64,000 bases of DNA from Roseomonas gilardii (GCF_001941945.1 NZ_CP015583.1:919001-983000); one strand, 5' to 3'. Counted from the stretch's first letter, positions 36,651-45,804 are shown. A program made the numbers and translations. Notes: generated by a model not told the origin, from the sequence alone.

Positions 36651-38452
36651 GCGGCTGGCTGCGCGGCGCCAAGCGCACCCTGGCCGGGCTCAAGCCGCTG
36701 CGCGTGCCCGAGGCGCCGGCCCGCGCCTTCCGCGACCTCTGGCCGGGTGACGCGGCGCGCGGCCAGCGGCTGCTGAAGGGCGAGTTCGAGGTGCTCGGCA
36801 CCACCGGCCTGCTGCTGCCCGCCGAGGCCGCGCGCGCCACGCCCGGCGCGCCGGAGGCGATGGGCGGCGGCAGCCCCTGCTGGCGCGCCGCGCTGCACGG
36901 CTTCGCCTGGCTGCGCGACCTGCGGGCGCTGGGCACGGACAATGCCCGGCTGCGGGCGCGGGCGCTGACCCAGGACTGGCTCTCCCGCACCGGCAACGAG
37001 GCCCTGGCCGATGCGCCGGAGGTGGTGGGGGCGCGGCTCTCCGCCTGGCTGGGGCACTGGGACTTCCTGGCCGCCACGGCGGAGGACGGCTTCCGCAAGG
37101 CGCTGATGCAGCGGCTGGCGCAGGATGCGCGGGGCCTGGTCTCTGCCCTGCCGGCGCATTGCGAGCACCGCGGCGCGCTGGTGGCGCTGAAGGGTGCCAT
37201 GGCGGCCGCCGTGGCGCTGGAGGAGGAAGGCTGGCTCACCCGCTGCCTGAAGCTCCTTCCCGCCGAGCTGGAGCGGCAGTTCCTGCCCGACGGCTGCCAC
37301 GCGGAACGCTCCCCGGCGGTGCATCTGGCCGCGCTGCAGGACCTGATCGAGCTGCGCAACCTGCTGCACGGGGCCGAGCTGGAGGCGCCGCCGCACCTGT
37401 CGCTGGCGCTGGACCGCGCCGGGCCGGCGCTGCGCGTCTTCCGCCATGGCGACGGCGGGCTGGCCTGCTTCAACGGCACGCGGGGGGAGGCGGCGCCGCT
37501 GCTGGACCTCGTCCTCACCCAGGCCCAGGCGCGCGGCCGGGCGCCGCTGATCCTGCCCGACAGCGGCTTCCAGCGCCTGCTCGCCGGGCGGACGCTGGTG
37601 ATCGTGGATTGCGGCCCGCCGCCGCCGCACGAGTCCGGCCCCGGGCCGCTGCCGCGCGGCGCCGACCGCTGGCACCATGCCGGCACGCTCAGCTTCGAGA
37701 TGTCGGTCGGGCGGGACCGGCTGATCGTGAACTGTGGCGCCTCGCCCCTGGCCGAGCCCGCCTGGCGCGACGCGCTGCGCTCCACCGCGGCGCATTCCAC
37801 GCTGGTCCTGGCCGACACCAACAGCGCCGAGCTGCGCGAGGACGGGCTGGGCCGCCGGCCCGAGACGGTGGAGGCCGAGCGGCAGGAGGCCGAGGGCGCG
37901 CAATGGCTGGATGCGACGCATGACGGGTGGAAGAAGATCCTCGGCGCCGTCCACCGCCGCCGCCTCTGGCTGTCCGAATCCGGCGACGACCTGCGCGGCG
38001 AGGACGCGGTCGAGGCCGAGAGCCCGCCCGGCGGCTTCGTGGTGCGCTTCCACCTGCACCCCACGGTGAAGGCCTCGATGCTGGAGGATGGGCGCGGCGT
38101 GCTGCTCCGCCTGCCTTCCGGCACGAGCTGGCGGATGCGGGCCGAGGGCGCCGCCCTGACGCTGGAGGAAAGCCTCTACGCGGCCGGCGAGCCGCAGCCG
38201 GCGCGGCAGGTGGTGCTGCAGGCGGAACCGGGGGCCCTGAGCGTGCAATGGGCGATCCGCCGCGTGCCGCCGGGCGAGCTGCGCGGCGACACGGCTGGCA
38301 AGGTGGAAGGGGCCGCCCCGGCGGGCCAGAGGGGCATCCCGGGCACGCCGTCCCGGCCGCCCCAGGGGAGTGGCCAGGGCGCGGCACCCGGAGGAACCTC
38401 TCCGCCGGGACCGGCGCCGGCTCCCACGACGGGCGCCCCGCGAGAGGACTGA
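36647..38452 (+). CDS. Heparinase II/III-family protein
   Basis: A 601-residue protein. The N-terminal ~290 residues are an alpha-helical toroid (e.g. SAWLGHWDFLAATAEDGFRKALM, ERSPAVHLAALQDLIELR), and the C-terminal half is a beta-rich heparinase II/III-like domain with WHHAGTLSFEMSVG (~341-354) and AAHSTLVLADTN. Conserved family residues are present, but no secretion signal is seen, so whether it acts on a polysaccharide at all is unclear. In several alphaproteobacteria such genes sit beside rpe, rsmB and purH; rsmB is also here. A Pro/Gly-rich tail of ~55 residues ends the protein. Confidence 0.78.
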   Translation: MSGWLRGAKRTLAGLKPLRVPEAPARAFRDLWPGDAARGQRLLKGEFEVLGTTGLLLPAEAARATPGAPEAMGGGSPCWRAALHGFAWLRDLRALGTDNARLRARALTQDWLSRTGNEALADAPEVVGARLSAWLGHWDFLAATAEDGFRKALMQRLAQDARGLVSALPAHCEHRGALVALKGAMAAAVALEEEGWLTRCLKLLPAELERQFLPDGCHAERSPAVHLAALQDLIELRNLLHGAELEAPPHLSLALDRAGPALRVFRHGDGGLACFNGTRGEAAPLLDLVLTQAQARGRAPLILPDSGFQRLLAGRTLVIVDCGPPPPHESGPGPLPRGADRWHHAGTLSFEMSVGRDRLIVNCGASPLAEPAWRDALRSTAAHSTLVLADTNSAELREDGLGRRPETVEAERQEAEGAQWLDATHDGWKKILGAVHRRRLWLSESGDDLRGEDAVEAESPPGGFVVRFHLHPTVKASMLEDGRGVLLRLPSGTSWRMRAEGAALTLEESLYAAGEPQPARQVVLQAEPGALSVQWAIRRVPPGELRGDTAGKVEGAAPAGQRGIPGTPSRPPQGSGQGAAPGGTSPPGPAPAPTTGAPRED

Positions 38453-38512
38453 GACGACCGCCATGCATCATCCGTCCGGCCCTGCCGGCAGCCGGGCAGA
38501 GGACCGCCCGGC

Positions 38513-39622
38513 GTGAAGGTCCTGTTCGTCGCCAATGTGGACTTCGCCCTGCGGCACTTCGTGCTGCCGCTGATGCGCGCGGCGCGGGAGCGGGGGCACG
38601 AGGTGGTGGGTGCCTGCGCCGAGGGGCCGCTGCTGGACATTCCCCGCGCCGAGGGGTTCCGCGTCATCGGCCTGCCCATGGCCCGCTCCCTGTCGCCGGG
38701 CGCCAACTGGCGGGCGCTGCGGGCGCTGCGGGCGCTGATCCGGGCGGAGAAGCCCGATCTGGTGCACGGGCATTTCCCGATCAGCGGGCTGCTGGCGCGG
38801 CTGGCGGCGAAGCTGGAGGGCGTGCCGCGCATCGCCTATACGGGCCATGGCTTCCTGTTCAACCAGCCGGGCCGCCCCTGGCGCCGGGGGCTGTCGCTGG
38901 GCATGGAATGGCTCGGCGGCCGCATGACCGACGTCTTCATGACGGTCAGCACCGAGGAAGCGGGCGATGCCCGGCGCCTGGGGATTTCCCGCCATGCCGT
39001 GGCCTGCGGCAATGGGCGCGACCCCGCGCTGTTCCACCCCGATGCCGTCACCCGGGCCGAGGTCCGGGCGGAGCTGGGCGCCGCGCCGGAGGACTGCGTG
39101 GTGGCGGTGGTTTCCCGCCTCGTGCGGCACAAGGGCCATCCGGAGCTGCTGGAGGCCATGGAATCCGTCCCCGGCGCCACGCTCTGGGTGGTGGGGGAAA
39201 GGCTGGCCTCCGACCATGGCGAGGATCTGGGGCCGGCCTTCGCCCGGGCGGAGCGGGAGCTGGGCCCCAGGCTGAAGCGCCTCGGCTATCGCCACGACGT
39301 GGCGCGGCTGCTGCGCGGGGCGGATGTCTTCTGCCTGCCCAGCCATTTCGAAGGCCTGCCAATGTCTGTGATCGAGGCCATGCTCACCGGCCTGCCGGTG
39401 GTGGCGACCGATATCAGCGGCCCGCGCGAGATGGTGCTGGAAGGCGAAACCGGCTTCCTCGTCCCGCCCATGCAGGCGGCGCCGCTGGCCGTGGCGCTGC
39501 GCCGCCTGGCCGAGGACCCCGCTCTGCGCCAGCGCATGGGCGAGGCGGGGCGGGAGCGGGCACTGGACCTCTATGCCGAGGACAAGGTGGTGGCCCGGAC
39601 CCTGGACCTGCTGGGTCTCTGA
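38513..39622 (+). CDS. Family 4 glycosyltransferase
   Basis: A 369-residue GT-B-fold enzyme starting at GTG 38513. N-terminal MKVLFVANVDFALRHFV and GHGFLFNQPGRPW are typical of sugar transferases of polysaccharide clusters; the donor-binding half has VVSRLVRHKGHPELLEAM (residues ~201-218) and PSHFEGLPMSVIEAMLTGLPVVATD (split at ~278-302). It probably adds a sugar to a lipid-linked or polysaccharide acceptor at the inner membrane. It follows the heparinase-like gene by 60 bp on the same strand. Confidence 0.85.
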   Translation: MKVLFVANVDFALRHFVLPLMRAARERGHEVVGACAEGPLLDIPRAEGFRVIGLPMARSLSPGANWRALRALRALIRAEKPDLVHGHFPISGLLARLAAKLEGVPRIAYTGHGFLFNQPGRPWRRGLSLGMEWLGGRMTDVFMTVSTEEAGDARRLGISRHAVACGNGRDPALFHPDAVTRAEVRAELGAAPEDCVVAVVSRLVRHKGHPELLEAMESVPGATLWVVGERLASDHGEDLGPAFARAERELGPRLKRLGYRHDVARLLRGADVFCLPSHFEGLPMSVIEAMLTGLPVVATDISGPREMVLEGETGFLVPPMQAAPLAVALRRLAEDPALRQRMGEAGRERALDLYAEDKVVARTLDLLGL

Positions 39623-39667
39623 TCCAACCGGCGGAACGCACCTCCCTACGGAGCGCGCCGCGCTCCC

Positions 39668-39985
39668 CGGCCAGCCCCGGGGGAAAGGCTCCGCCTCTCC
39701 CCCGGAACCCCCTCTCCGCCAGGACGCTGCGCGCCCTGGACCCGGTGAGCTGGCACTGGCGGCAACCGTCAGCCTGAAACGCCGATCCTTCGGCACGGAC
39801 GGATACGACAGCACCGGAAAAGAGGAAGAACACCCTGTCCGCTCGCGTGGCGACGGCCGTCGCCGGAGAGCATCGCTCTCCGGCGTGATCCGGCATCAGC
39901 AAAAGCCAGCGAATGGGGTCCAGGGTGCGCAGCGTCCTGGCGGATGGGGGTATCGGGGGCAAGGCGGAGCCTTCCCCCGGGTCAC
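39668..39985. repeat. Dispersed palindromic repeat element, copy B
   Basis: Second copy of the element at 18068-18390, same orientation. The left end (39672 onward) gccccgggggaaaggctccgcct matches the reverse complement of the right end (39961-39985) nearly base for base, and the match continues inward through ccgccaggacgctgcgc. Internal pairing includes gccggagag/ctctccggc at ~39848-39872. It lies downstream of the GT4 gene, with no transposase. A ~100-bp AT-rich tract follows. Confidence 0.82.
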
Positions 39986-40229
39986 GCATTCCGCCGACGG
40001 ATCGGGGCGCCCCAAACATCCTTGCATCCCAGACCCCGCCCGGATATAGGAATAAAATCAACTCCACCCCAGCCTTCGTTCGCAACGCAGCCCGAATTTC
40101 TGCATCCACCTGGACCAATAAAGGTCTAAAATCCTAAAACACTAAAACCTTAAAACGGCACGCAGGACGGAAGGCGCCGGAACCGGGCCGTGACGCCTCC
40201 GAGGATGCGGGAGGACACCCGGGGAGGTG
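39986..40229. other. AT-rich intergenic tract beside repeat copy B
   Basis: This stretch between the repeat and the ABC permease stop falls to roughly half GC around 40040-40155, unlike the rest of the window. It contains the 8-bp tandem repeat at 40126-40157 and no credible gene. Confidence 0.5.
40126..40157. repeat. Four tandem 8-bp AT-rich units
   Basis: The tract reads ctaaaatc, ctaaaaca, ctaaaacc, ttaaaacg in direct succession. The core taaaa repeats at exact 8-bp spacing. It is outside any gene, between a dispersed repeat and a convergent gene end. Confidence 0.8.
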
Positions 40230-41045
40230 CTATTCGCCGATGCTGACCAGGGCGCCGCTGGCGCGGGCGCGGCGGAACTGGTCGAGGAAGACCCAGCCCA
40301 TCGCCGCGAGCCAGAGCGCGTCGAGCCCGAAGGCGGCGGCGAGATGGCCCCAGGCGATGTGCCCGTCCAGCAGGGCGGCGCGCATCCCCTCGAAGACATG
40401 GGCGGCGGGCAGGGCCCAGGAGAGCGGGCGCACCCATTCCGGCAGCGCGGAGACCGGGTAGAACACCGCCGCGAAGGGGGCGAGGCCGAAGAGCAGCGAC
40501 CAGGCGAGGCTTTCCGCCCCGGCGCCGTGGCGCAGGATCATCGCCACCACGGCGAGCGAGATGGCCCAGCCCATCAGCATCAGCGCCGCGAAGAACAGCA
40601 CCAGCACCGGCCCGAGGGCGAGCACGTCGAAGCCGTAGAGCAGCCAGGCCAGCGCCGCGGCCGGGATCAGCGCCACCAGCGTGCGCAGCAGCGACATGGC
40701 CATCAGCGCCGCCAGCATCTCCCGCGGCCGCAGCGGGGAAACGAAGAGATGGCCCAGGTTGCGGGACCAGATCTCCTCCAGGAAGGTGAGCGAGAAGCCC
40801 ATCTGGGCCCGCAGCGCGACCTCCCACAGCAGCACGCCGCCAATCAATGCGCCGCCGATCAGCGCCCCGGTGCCGGCATCCGGCCCCAGCGCGCCGCGTT
40901 CCGCCAGCCAGCGGCTGGTGAAGCCCCAGAGCAGGATCTGCAGGATCGGCCAGTAGGCCAGTTCCAGCACGCGCGGCCAGGAATGGCGGTAGAGGGCAAG
41001 GTGCCGGTACATCAGCCCCCAGACCCGGCGGGCGGCGGGGCGCAT
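40230..41045 (-). CDS. ABC-2-type transporter permease
   Basis: A 271-residue membrane protein with six hydrophobic helices and the ABC-2 block WSRNLGHLFVSPLRPREMLAALM (residues ~93-115). YPVSALPEWVRPLSWALPAAH is the conserved family segment before the last helices. It forms an exporter with the ATPase encoded immediately upstream, whose TGA shares a base with this ATG (41045). The substrate is unknown; related systems export drugs, polysaccharide or lipid-linked compounds. It is the last gene of a four-gene unit starting at 44149. Confidence 0.85.
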   Translation of the reverse strand: MRPAARRVWGLMYRHLALYRHSWPRVLELAYWPILQILLWGFTSRWLAERGALGPDAGTGALIGGALIGGVLLWEVALRAQMGFSLTFLEEIWSRNLGHLFVSPLRPREMLAALMAMSLLRTLVALIPAAALAWLLYGFDVLALGPVLVLFFAALMLMGWAISLAVVAMILRHGAGAESLAWSLLFGLAPFAAVFYPVSALPEWVRPLSWALPAAHVFEGMRAALLDGHIAWGHLAAAFGLDALWLAAMGWVFLDQFRRARASGALVSIGE

Positions 41046-41785
41046 CAGGCGGCCTCCCGCGCCGTGCCGCGCGCGATGTCCAGGAAGACCTGCTCCAGAT
41101 CCTCCCGCCCATAGCGTCGCAGCAGCTCCTCCGGCGAGCCCTGGTCCACCAGCCGGCCGCGCCGGAGCATCAGCACATGGGCGCAGAGGCGCTCGACCTC
41201 CGCCATGTTGTGGGAGGCGAGCAGGATGGCGCAGCCGCTTTCCGCCCGGTAGCGCTCCAGCCGCGTCCGCACCCAGTCGGCCGTGTCGGGGTCCAGGCTC
41301 GCCGTCGGCTCGTCGAGCAGGAGAAGCTCGGGGCGGTTGATCAGCGACTTGGCCAGGGCGGCGCGGGTCTTCTGCCCGGCCGAGAGCTGCCCCGCCGGGC
41401 GGTCGAGGAACTCGCCCAGCATCAGCTCCTCCGCCAGTTCCGCGATGCGCCGCCCGGCGCGCGGCACGTCGTAGAGATGGGCATAGACCTGCAGGTTCTC
41501 CCGCACCGTCAGCCGGTGCGGCAGGGCGACATAGGGGGAGGAGAAGTTCATCCGCGCCAGGGCGGCGAAACGATCCCCCGCCATGTCGCGGCCCAGCACC
41601 CGGACCCTCCCGGCGCTGGGCAGCAGCAGGCCCAGCAACATGGCGATGGTGGTGCTCTTCCCGGCGCCGTTGCCGCCGAGCAGGCCCCAGGTGGCGCCGC
41701 GTGGCATGGCGAAGCTCAGCGCGTCCACCGCCAGGGCCTCCCCATAGCGCTTGGTGAGCTGGTCGGCGGCGATGGCGTGTTCCAT
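41045..41785 (-). CDS. ABC transporter ATP-binding protein
   Basis: A 246-residue ATPase with Walker A GGNGAGKSTT (residues ~37-46), signature LSAGQKTRAALAKSL, and Walker B LLLLDEPTASLDPDTA, followed by LASHNMAEVERLC. All catalytic motifs are intact. It is paired with the ABC-2 permease gene by a one-base overlap. The gene starts 31 bp after the stop of a degenerate GGDEF-EAL-like gene on the same strand, so the transporter appears to be co-transcribed with that pair. Confidence 0.92.
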   Translation of the reverse strand: MEHAIAADQLTKRYGEALAVDALSFAMPRGATWGLLGGNGAGKSTTIAMLLGLLLPSAGRVRVLGRDMAGDRFAALARMNFSSPYVALPHRLTVRENLQVYAHLYDVPRAGRRIAELAEELMLGEFLDRPAGQLSAGQKTRAALAKSLINRPELLLLDEPTASLDPDTADWVRTRLERYRAESGCAILLASHNMAEVERLCAHVLMLRRGRLVDQGSPEELLRRYGREDLEQVFLDIARGTAREAA

Positions 41786-41816
41786 GCCCCTGGATATGCG
41801 CCTTCCGCCGCCGCCG

Positions 41817-43061
41817 TCAGCCCCGCCGGTGCTGGATGGCGCGGCCCTGGAAGAGCCGGATGCCCATCTTCCAGCCCCAGGCGATGGCGGCCGCGCCGTC
41901 GCAGCCCGCCAGCACCAGCTCCGTCCGCCGGTCCTCCAGCACCCGGCGAAGCGCCTCGGGGGCGGCGGGCAGGTCCGGCGAGAAGGGGATTCGCAGGGTG
42001 GCGATGCCGAGTCGTGCCGGGCGGACGGCGGCCAGCAGGCCCGGCTCCGGCACCTCCAGTGCCAGGCGGTAGCCGCGGGCCAGCAGGAAGCGGCGCAGCA
42101 GCGGCACCTCGCCCGGGGCCGCGAGCACCTCCAGCGCCGGGAGGCCGAGGGTCAGCAGGGGCTTCAGCGCCGGGGGGAGCACCGCATCCAGGTGCAGGAA
42201 GGCCGGACCGGACAGGGCCGCTAGGGAGAGCGGCAGGTGCAGCGGCCGGGGGCTGCCCTGCCAATCGCGGCGCGACAGCAGGGTCGCCAGGAGCCGGGCG
42301 GCGAGCAGGTCGCCCAGATGCGCGGCCAGGGCCGGGCTGGCCGAGGCGTCGCGCCCGCCCAGCAGGCGCTCGGAGACGCTGGCCGCGATCGGGCGCACAT
42401 CCTCGCGCACCGGCTCCAACCGGCCTTCCTCCGGGATCAGGCGACAGACGGACTGCCGGGCGTGCAGTGGCCAGACATCCGCGTGGCGCAGCGCCCGTTC
42501 CGCTTCCGCCAGCCCCGCCGGGTCCAGCGGCCGGGCCCCGGCGGGCGGGGCGGAGGGCTGGCGCAGGCCCAGGCTTTCCTCCAGCGCGGCCAGGATGCTC
42601 ACCGCCTCCTGCGGCAGACGCATGGTGCGCAGGACCTGTCCCAGCATCGCCTCCGGCAGGGCGCCTTCCAGCGCCGCGCGGGTGGTCTCGGCGATGCCGG
42701 GGCCGGGGCCGGGGCCGGGCGGCGCCACCACCGCGAGATCGCCGTTCGGCAGATGGAAGCTGCGGCCGCGCGGTCCCACGGGTGGCGTCGCGGCTTCCCG
42801 CAGCAGGCGGCGGTGATGCGGGCGGTCCAGCCCCGCCGGCAGGGTGGAAAGGCGCAGCCAGACCACGTCCCGGCGCGAATCGCTGGCGGTGCAGTGATGC
42901 ACCAGCGCGGCGAGGTCGCGGGCCGTGCCGGCCTCGCCGCCGGGCAGCGATTCCCGGTGACCGAGGGAGAAGCCCTGCTCCTGGGGCGGCGGCGCGACGG
43001 GCAGGCTTCCGGCCGGCGGGGCGCTGGCCGGCCGTCGCGGCGTGGCGAGGGACAGGCTCAC
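41817..43061 (-). CDS. Degenerate GGDEF-EAL-like protein (second of a pair)
   Basis: A 414-residue protein I do not recognise from a named family. The C-terminal half has the strand order of an EAL domain with catalytic residues gone: PLHLPLSLAAL, ALEVLAAPGEVPLL (where E.TE would be), GYRLALEVPEPG, IATLRIPF and ELVLAGCDGAAAIAWG followed by MGIRLFQGRAI, where VVAEGVE and QGYLFGRP would stand. A middle N-terminal string RSFHLPNGDLAVVAPP sits where GGDEF is expected. So it may be a non-enzymatic c-di-GMP receptor or scaffold. It starts with GTG overlapping the previous gene's stop (GTGA), so the pair is translationally coupled. The ABC exporter follows. Confidence 0.6.
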   Translation of the reverse strand: MSLSLATPRRPASAPPAGSLPVAPPPQEQGFSLGHRESLPGGEAGTARDLAALVHHCTASDSRRDVVWLRLSTLPAGLDRPHHRRLLREAATPPVGPRGRSFHLPNGDLAVVAPPGPGPGPGIAETTRAALEGALPEAMLGQVLRTMRLPQEAVSILAALEESLGLRQPSAPPAGARPLDPAGLAEAERALRHADVWPLHARQSVCRLIPEEGRLEPVREDVRPIAASVSERLLGGRDASASPALAAHLGDLLAARLLATLLSRRDWQGSPRPLHLPLSLAALSGPAFLHLDAVLPPALKPLLTLGLPALEVLAAPGEVPLLRRFLLARGYRLALEVPEPGLLAAVRPARLGIATLRIPFSPDLPAAPEALRRVLEDRRTELVLAGCDGAAAIAWGWKMGIRLFQGRAIQHRRG

Positions 43062-44149
43062 GGCACTTCCTCCTGCGGGATCAGGCGTTGCGGGGCGGCG
43101 CAGCCGGACCGTGCGCGGGGTGACAGGCCGGCGGCGCTGGCGGCGCAGGTGGCGGTGCTGCAATCCTGGCGGAAGGCGCAGTCCCGGCGCCGCACCACGG
43201 CCAGCAGGCGCGAGGGCTGGGGGCCCGTGAAGCGCCCGATGCCACGGGACAGGCCCCAGGCCAGGGCGGCCTCGTCCTCCACCTCGTCCAGTACCAGGCG
43301 GCCCGGGTCCAGCGCGGCGATGCTTTCCGGCGGCAGCGCGGCCAGGCCCGGCGTCCAGCGCAGGTGCAGCGCCGCGCCCGGCAGGCCACCCGCGTCGCAG
43401 AGGGCCAGGGAAGCGGCTTCCAGCCCCGACAGGGCGAAGGGCAGGGAGGGTGCCGGGCCGGCCAGCACGGACAGGGGCAGGACCGGCAGGACCGGTAGTT
43501 CCCCGGAGCAGCCGGAAAGGGCGGCGAGGTCGGCTGGCCGCATGTCCAGGTGCAGTGGCACCGCCAGCGCGGCGCCGAGCAGGGCCTCCCGCTGCGCGGG
43601 TTCCGCCAGGGCCTGGAAGCCGCGCCGCATCGTGTCCTCGGCCATGTGGCCGAGAAGGTGCGGGGGCAGGTCCTGTCCGAGGCGGAGCAGCGCGGCGCGG
43701 GAAGGCTTCAGGCGCAGCCCGGCGAGTCGCGGCAGGCCGCCCGGGGCGAGGCCGACGATGGGCAGGCGCTCCAGCACCTCCTCCAGCGGCGGCTGCGGCA
43801 CCCGCTCCGGGGCAGGCATGCCCGTGGCGCCCGGCTGGGGCGGGGCGGAATGCGGGACGGCGGCCAGCGGCTGGGAGCCGGGCGGGCATTGCGGCCGGCG
43901 GGACAGGCTTTCGGCGCCCAGCACGCGCCAGAGTCCGGGCATCAGCCGGTCGAGCGTGGCGGGCGCCGCGCCGAGCAGCAATTCGCCGCCGGCGAGTTCC
44001 CGCAACGATCCGCCCTCCGTGGCGGCCTCGGTCAGGAGGACCCGGCCCAGCCGCCGGTGCAGCGGGCTGCGGGGGGTCAGGACAAGCCATTCCAGGGCGG
44101 TCCGCGGGCCCTCGGGGCGTGTCGCGGAGGGGAGGGAAAGGGGCTGCAT
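43058..44149 (-). CDS. Degenerate GGDEF-EAL-like protein with C-terminal Cys cluster
   Basis: A 363-residue paralogue of its downstream neighbour. Residues ~52-60 (LRELAGGELLLG) fall where GGDEF would be, and near the end ALDPGRLVLDEVEDEAALAWGLSRGIGRFTG parallels ELVLAGCDGAAAIAWG.../RLFQG of the next protein and the VVAEGVE...QG block of EAL domains (strings here split by function). Catalytic EAL residues are absent. After it come four cysteines (C324, C330, C335, C350), a possible metal or redox site not found in the partner. The gene begins 95 bp from hldE, transcribed in the opposite direction, and heads a four-gene unit with an ABC-2 exporter. Confidence 0.6.
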   Translation of the reverse strand: MQPLSLPSATRPEGPRTALEWLVLTPRSPLHRRLGRVLLTEAATEGGSLRELAGGELLLGAAPATLDRLMPGLWRVLGAESLSRRPQCPPGSQPLAAVPHSAPPQPGATGMPAPERVPQPPLEEVLERLPIVGLAPGGLPRLAGLRLKPSRAALLRLGQDLPPHLLGHMAEDTMRRGFQALAEPAQREALLGAALAVPLHLDMRPADLAALSGCSGELPVLPVLPLSVLAGPAPSLPFALSGLEAASLALCDAGGLPGAALHLRWTPGLAALPPESIAALDPGRLVLDEVEDEAALAWGLSRGIGRFTGPQPSRLLAVVRRRDCAFRQDCSTATCAASAAGLSPRARSGCAAPQRLIPQEEVP

Positions 44150-44244
44150 CGCTCCGCAGGTTGCCGCCGATGCGCTTAACGCAGTCCTTACGCGGCGGGA
44201 GCAGCCTTGTGTCGGGCCGTAACCCTGCGCTACCGAGATGCCGC

Positions 44245-45720
44245 ATGAACGGCCACCTGCCGGAATCTCCGGTTTCCCACGACCTCGCGGAGGCCGTGCG
44301 TAGTCTCAAGCGCGCTTCGGTCCTCGTGGTGGGCGACGCGATGCTGGACCGCTTCGTCTATGGTCGCGTGGCCCGGGTCTCGCCCGAGGCGCCGATCCCC
44401 GTGCTCACCGTGGACCGGGAGGTCGCCATGCCCGGCGGCGCCGGGAACGTGGTGCGCAACCTGACGGCGCTCGGCACGCCCACCGCCTTCCTGTCCGTGG
44501 TCGGCGACGACCAGGCCGGATCGGACCTGACCGCGCTGATCGGCGGGCAGAGCGGGGTGGAGCCCTGGCTGCTGGTGCAGGGGGGGCGCGCCACCACCAC
44601 CAAGACCCGCTTCGTGGCGCAGGGGCAGCAGCTCCTGCGCGCCGACCACGAGAATCCCGAGCCGATCCAGCCGCGCCTCGCCGAGCGAATGCTGCGGATC
44701 GCCCAGGACACCATCGCCGCGACGCGGGTGATGGTACTCTCCGACTACCGGAAGGGGGTGCTGGCCGGGGATATCCCGCAGCGCCTGATCGCCGCCTCCA
44801 AGGCCGCCGGGCGGAAGGTCGTGGTGGACCCCAAGGGGCTGGACTACGGCGTCTATGCCGGGGCGGACCTGGTGACGCCGAATCGCAACGAGCTCCGCCT
44901 CGCCACCGGCCGCTCGATCGAGAGCGAGGGCGCGCTGGTGGATGCCGCCCAGTCCCTGCGTCTGCAGCACGGCTTCGGCGCCGTGCTCGTGACCCGGGCC
45001 GAGGATGGCATGACGCTGGTGCAGGCGGACGGGGTGCAGCATTTCCCCGCCGAGGCGCCGGAGGTCTATGACGTCTCGGGTGCCGGGGACACGGTGGTGG
45101 CGGTGGTGGCCGCCGCCATGGCCGCGGGCCTGCCGCTGGAGGTGGGCGCCCGGCTGGCGAACATCGCCGCCGGAATCGTGGTCGGCAAGGTCGGCACCGC
45201 CGTGGCGCGGGAGGACGACATCCTCGATGCGCTGAAACCCGAGCGGGGCACGCTGCGCAAGGTGGTCTCGCGCACCGCCGCGGCCGAGCAGGCAGAGCGC
45301 TGGCGGCAGAGGGGATACCGGGTCGGCTTCACCAATGGCTGCTTCGACCTGCTGCATCCCGGCCATGTCCACCTGCTGGAGCAGGCGCGCTCCTGGTGCG
45401 ACCGGCTGGTGGTGGGGGTGAACTCCGACGCCTCGGTGAGCCGCCTCAAAGGGCCGACGCGCCCGATCCAGGGGGAGGCGGCGCGCGCCGCCGTGCTGGC
45501 CTCGCTGGCTACGGTGGATCTCGTCGCGGTCTTCGAGGAGGACACGCCCACCGAGCTGATCCGCCTGATCCGCCCGGACGTGCTGGTGAAGGGCGCCGAC
45601 TACACGGTCGATCAGGTGGTGGGCGGCGACCTGGTCCAGGAATGGGGCGGCGAGGTGAAGCTCGCGGAACTGCTGCCCGGCAATTCCACCACCGCCACGG
45701 TGGCGCGCATCAAGGGCTGA
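44245..45720 (+). CDS. hldE: Bifunctional heptose-7-phosphate kinase / heptose-1-phosphate adenylyltransferase
   Basis: A 491-residue fusion. The N-terminal PfkB-type kinase has GGAGNVVRNL (residues ~70-79) and DVSGAGDTVVA (~275-285, catalytic Asp). The C-terminal nucleotidyltransferase has GFTNGCFDLLHPGHVHLL (~360-377), NSDASVSRLKGPTRP and LPGNSTTATVARI. It makes ADP-heptose for the lipopolysaccharide inner core. Start 44245 gives the normal N-terminus. No heptosyltransferase gene follows directly; a GT8 gene converges from the other side. Confidence 0.96.
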   Translation: MNGHLPESPVSHDLAEAVRSLKRASVLVVGDAMLDRFVYGRVARVSPEAPIPVLTVDREVAMPGGAGNVVRNLTALGTPTAFLSVVGDDQAGSDLTALIGGQSGVEPWLLVQGGRATTTKTRFVAQGQQLLRADHENPEPIQPRLAERMLRIAQDTIAATRVMVLSDYRKGVLAGDIPQRLIAASKAAGRKVVVDPKGLDYGVYAGADLVTPNRNELRLATGRSIESEGALVDAAQSLRLQHGFGAVLVTRAEDGMTLVQADGVQHFPAEAPEVYDVSGAGDTVVAVVAAAMAAGLPLEVGARLANIAAGIVVGKVGTAVAREDDILDALKPERGTLRKVVSRTAAAEQAERWRQRGYRVGFTNGCFDLLHPGHVHLLEQARSWCDRLVVGVNSDASVSRLKGPTRPIQGEAARAAVLASLATVDLVAVFEEDTPTELIRLIRPDVLVKGADYTVDQVVGGDLVQEWGGEVKLAELLPGNSTTATVARIKG

Positions 45721-45804
45721 TCCCGGGGGCTATCCCCCATCTCCGGAAGCCCGGGGCCTTCGCGCCCCCGTGGTGGGCGGGGAGGACCTTGGGCCCATCC
45801 CGCC

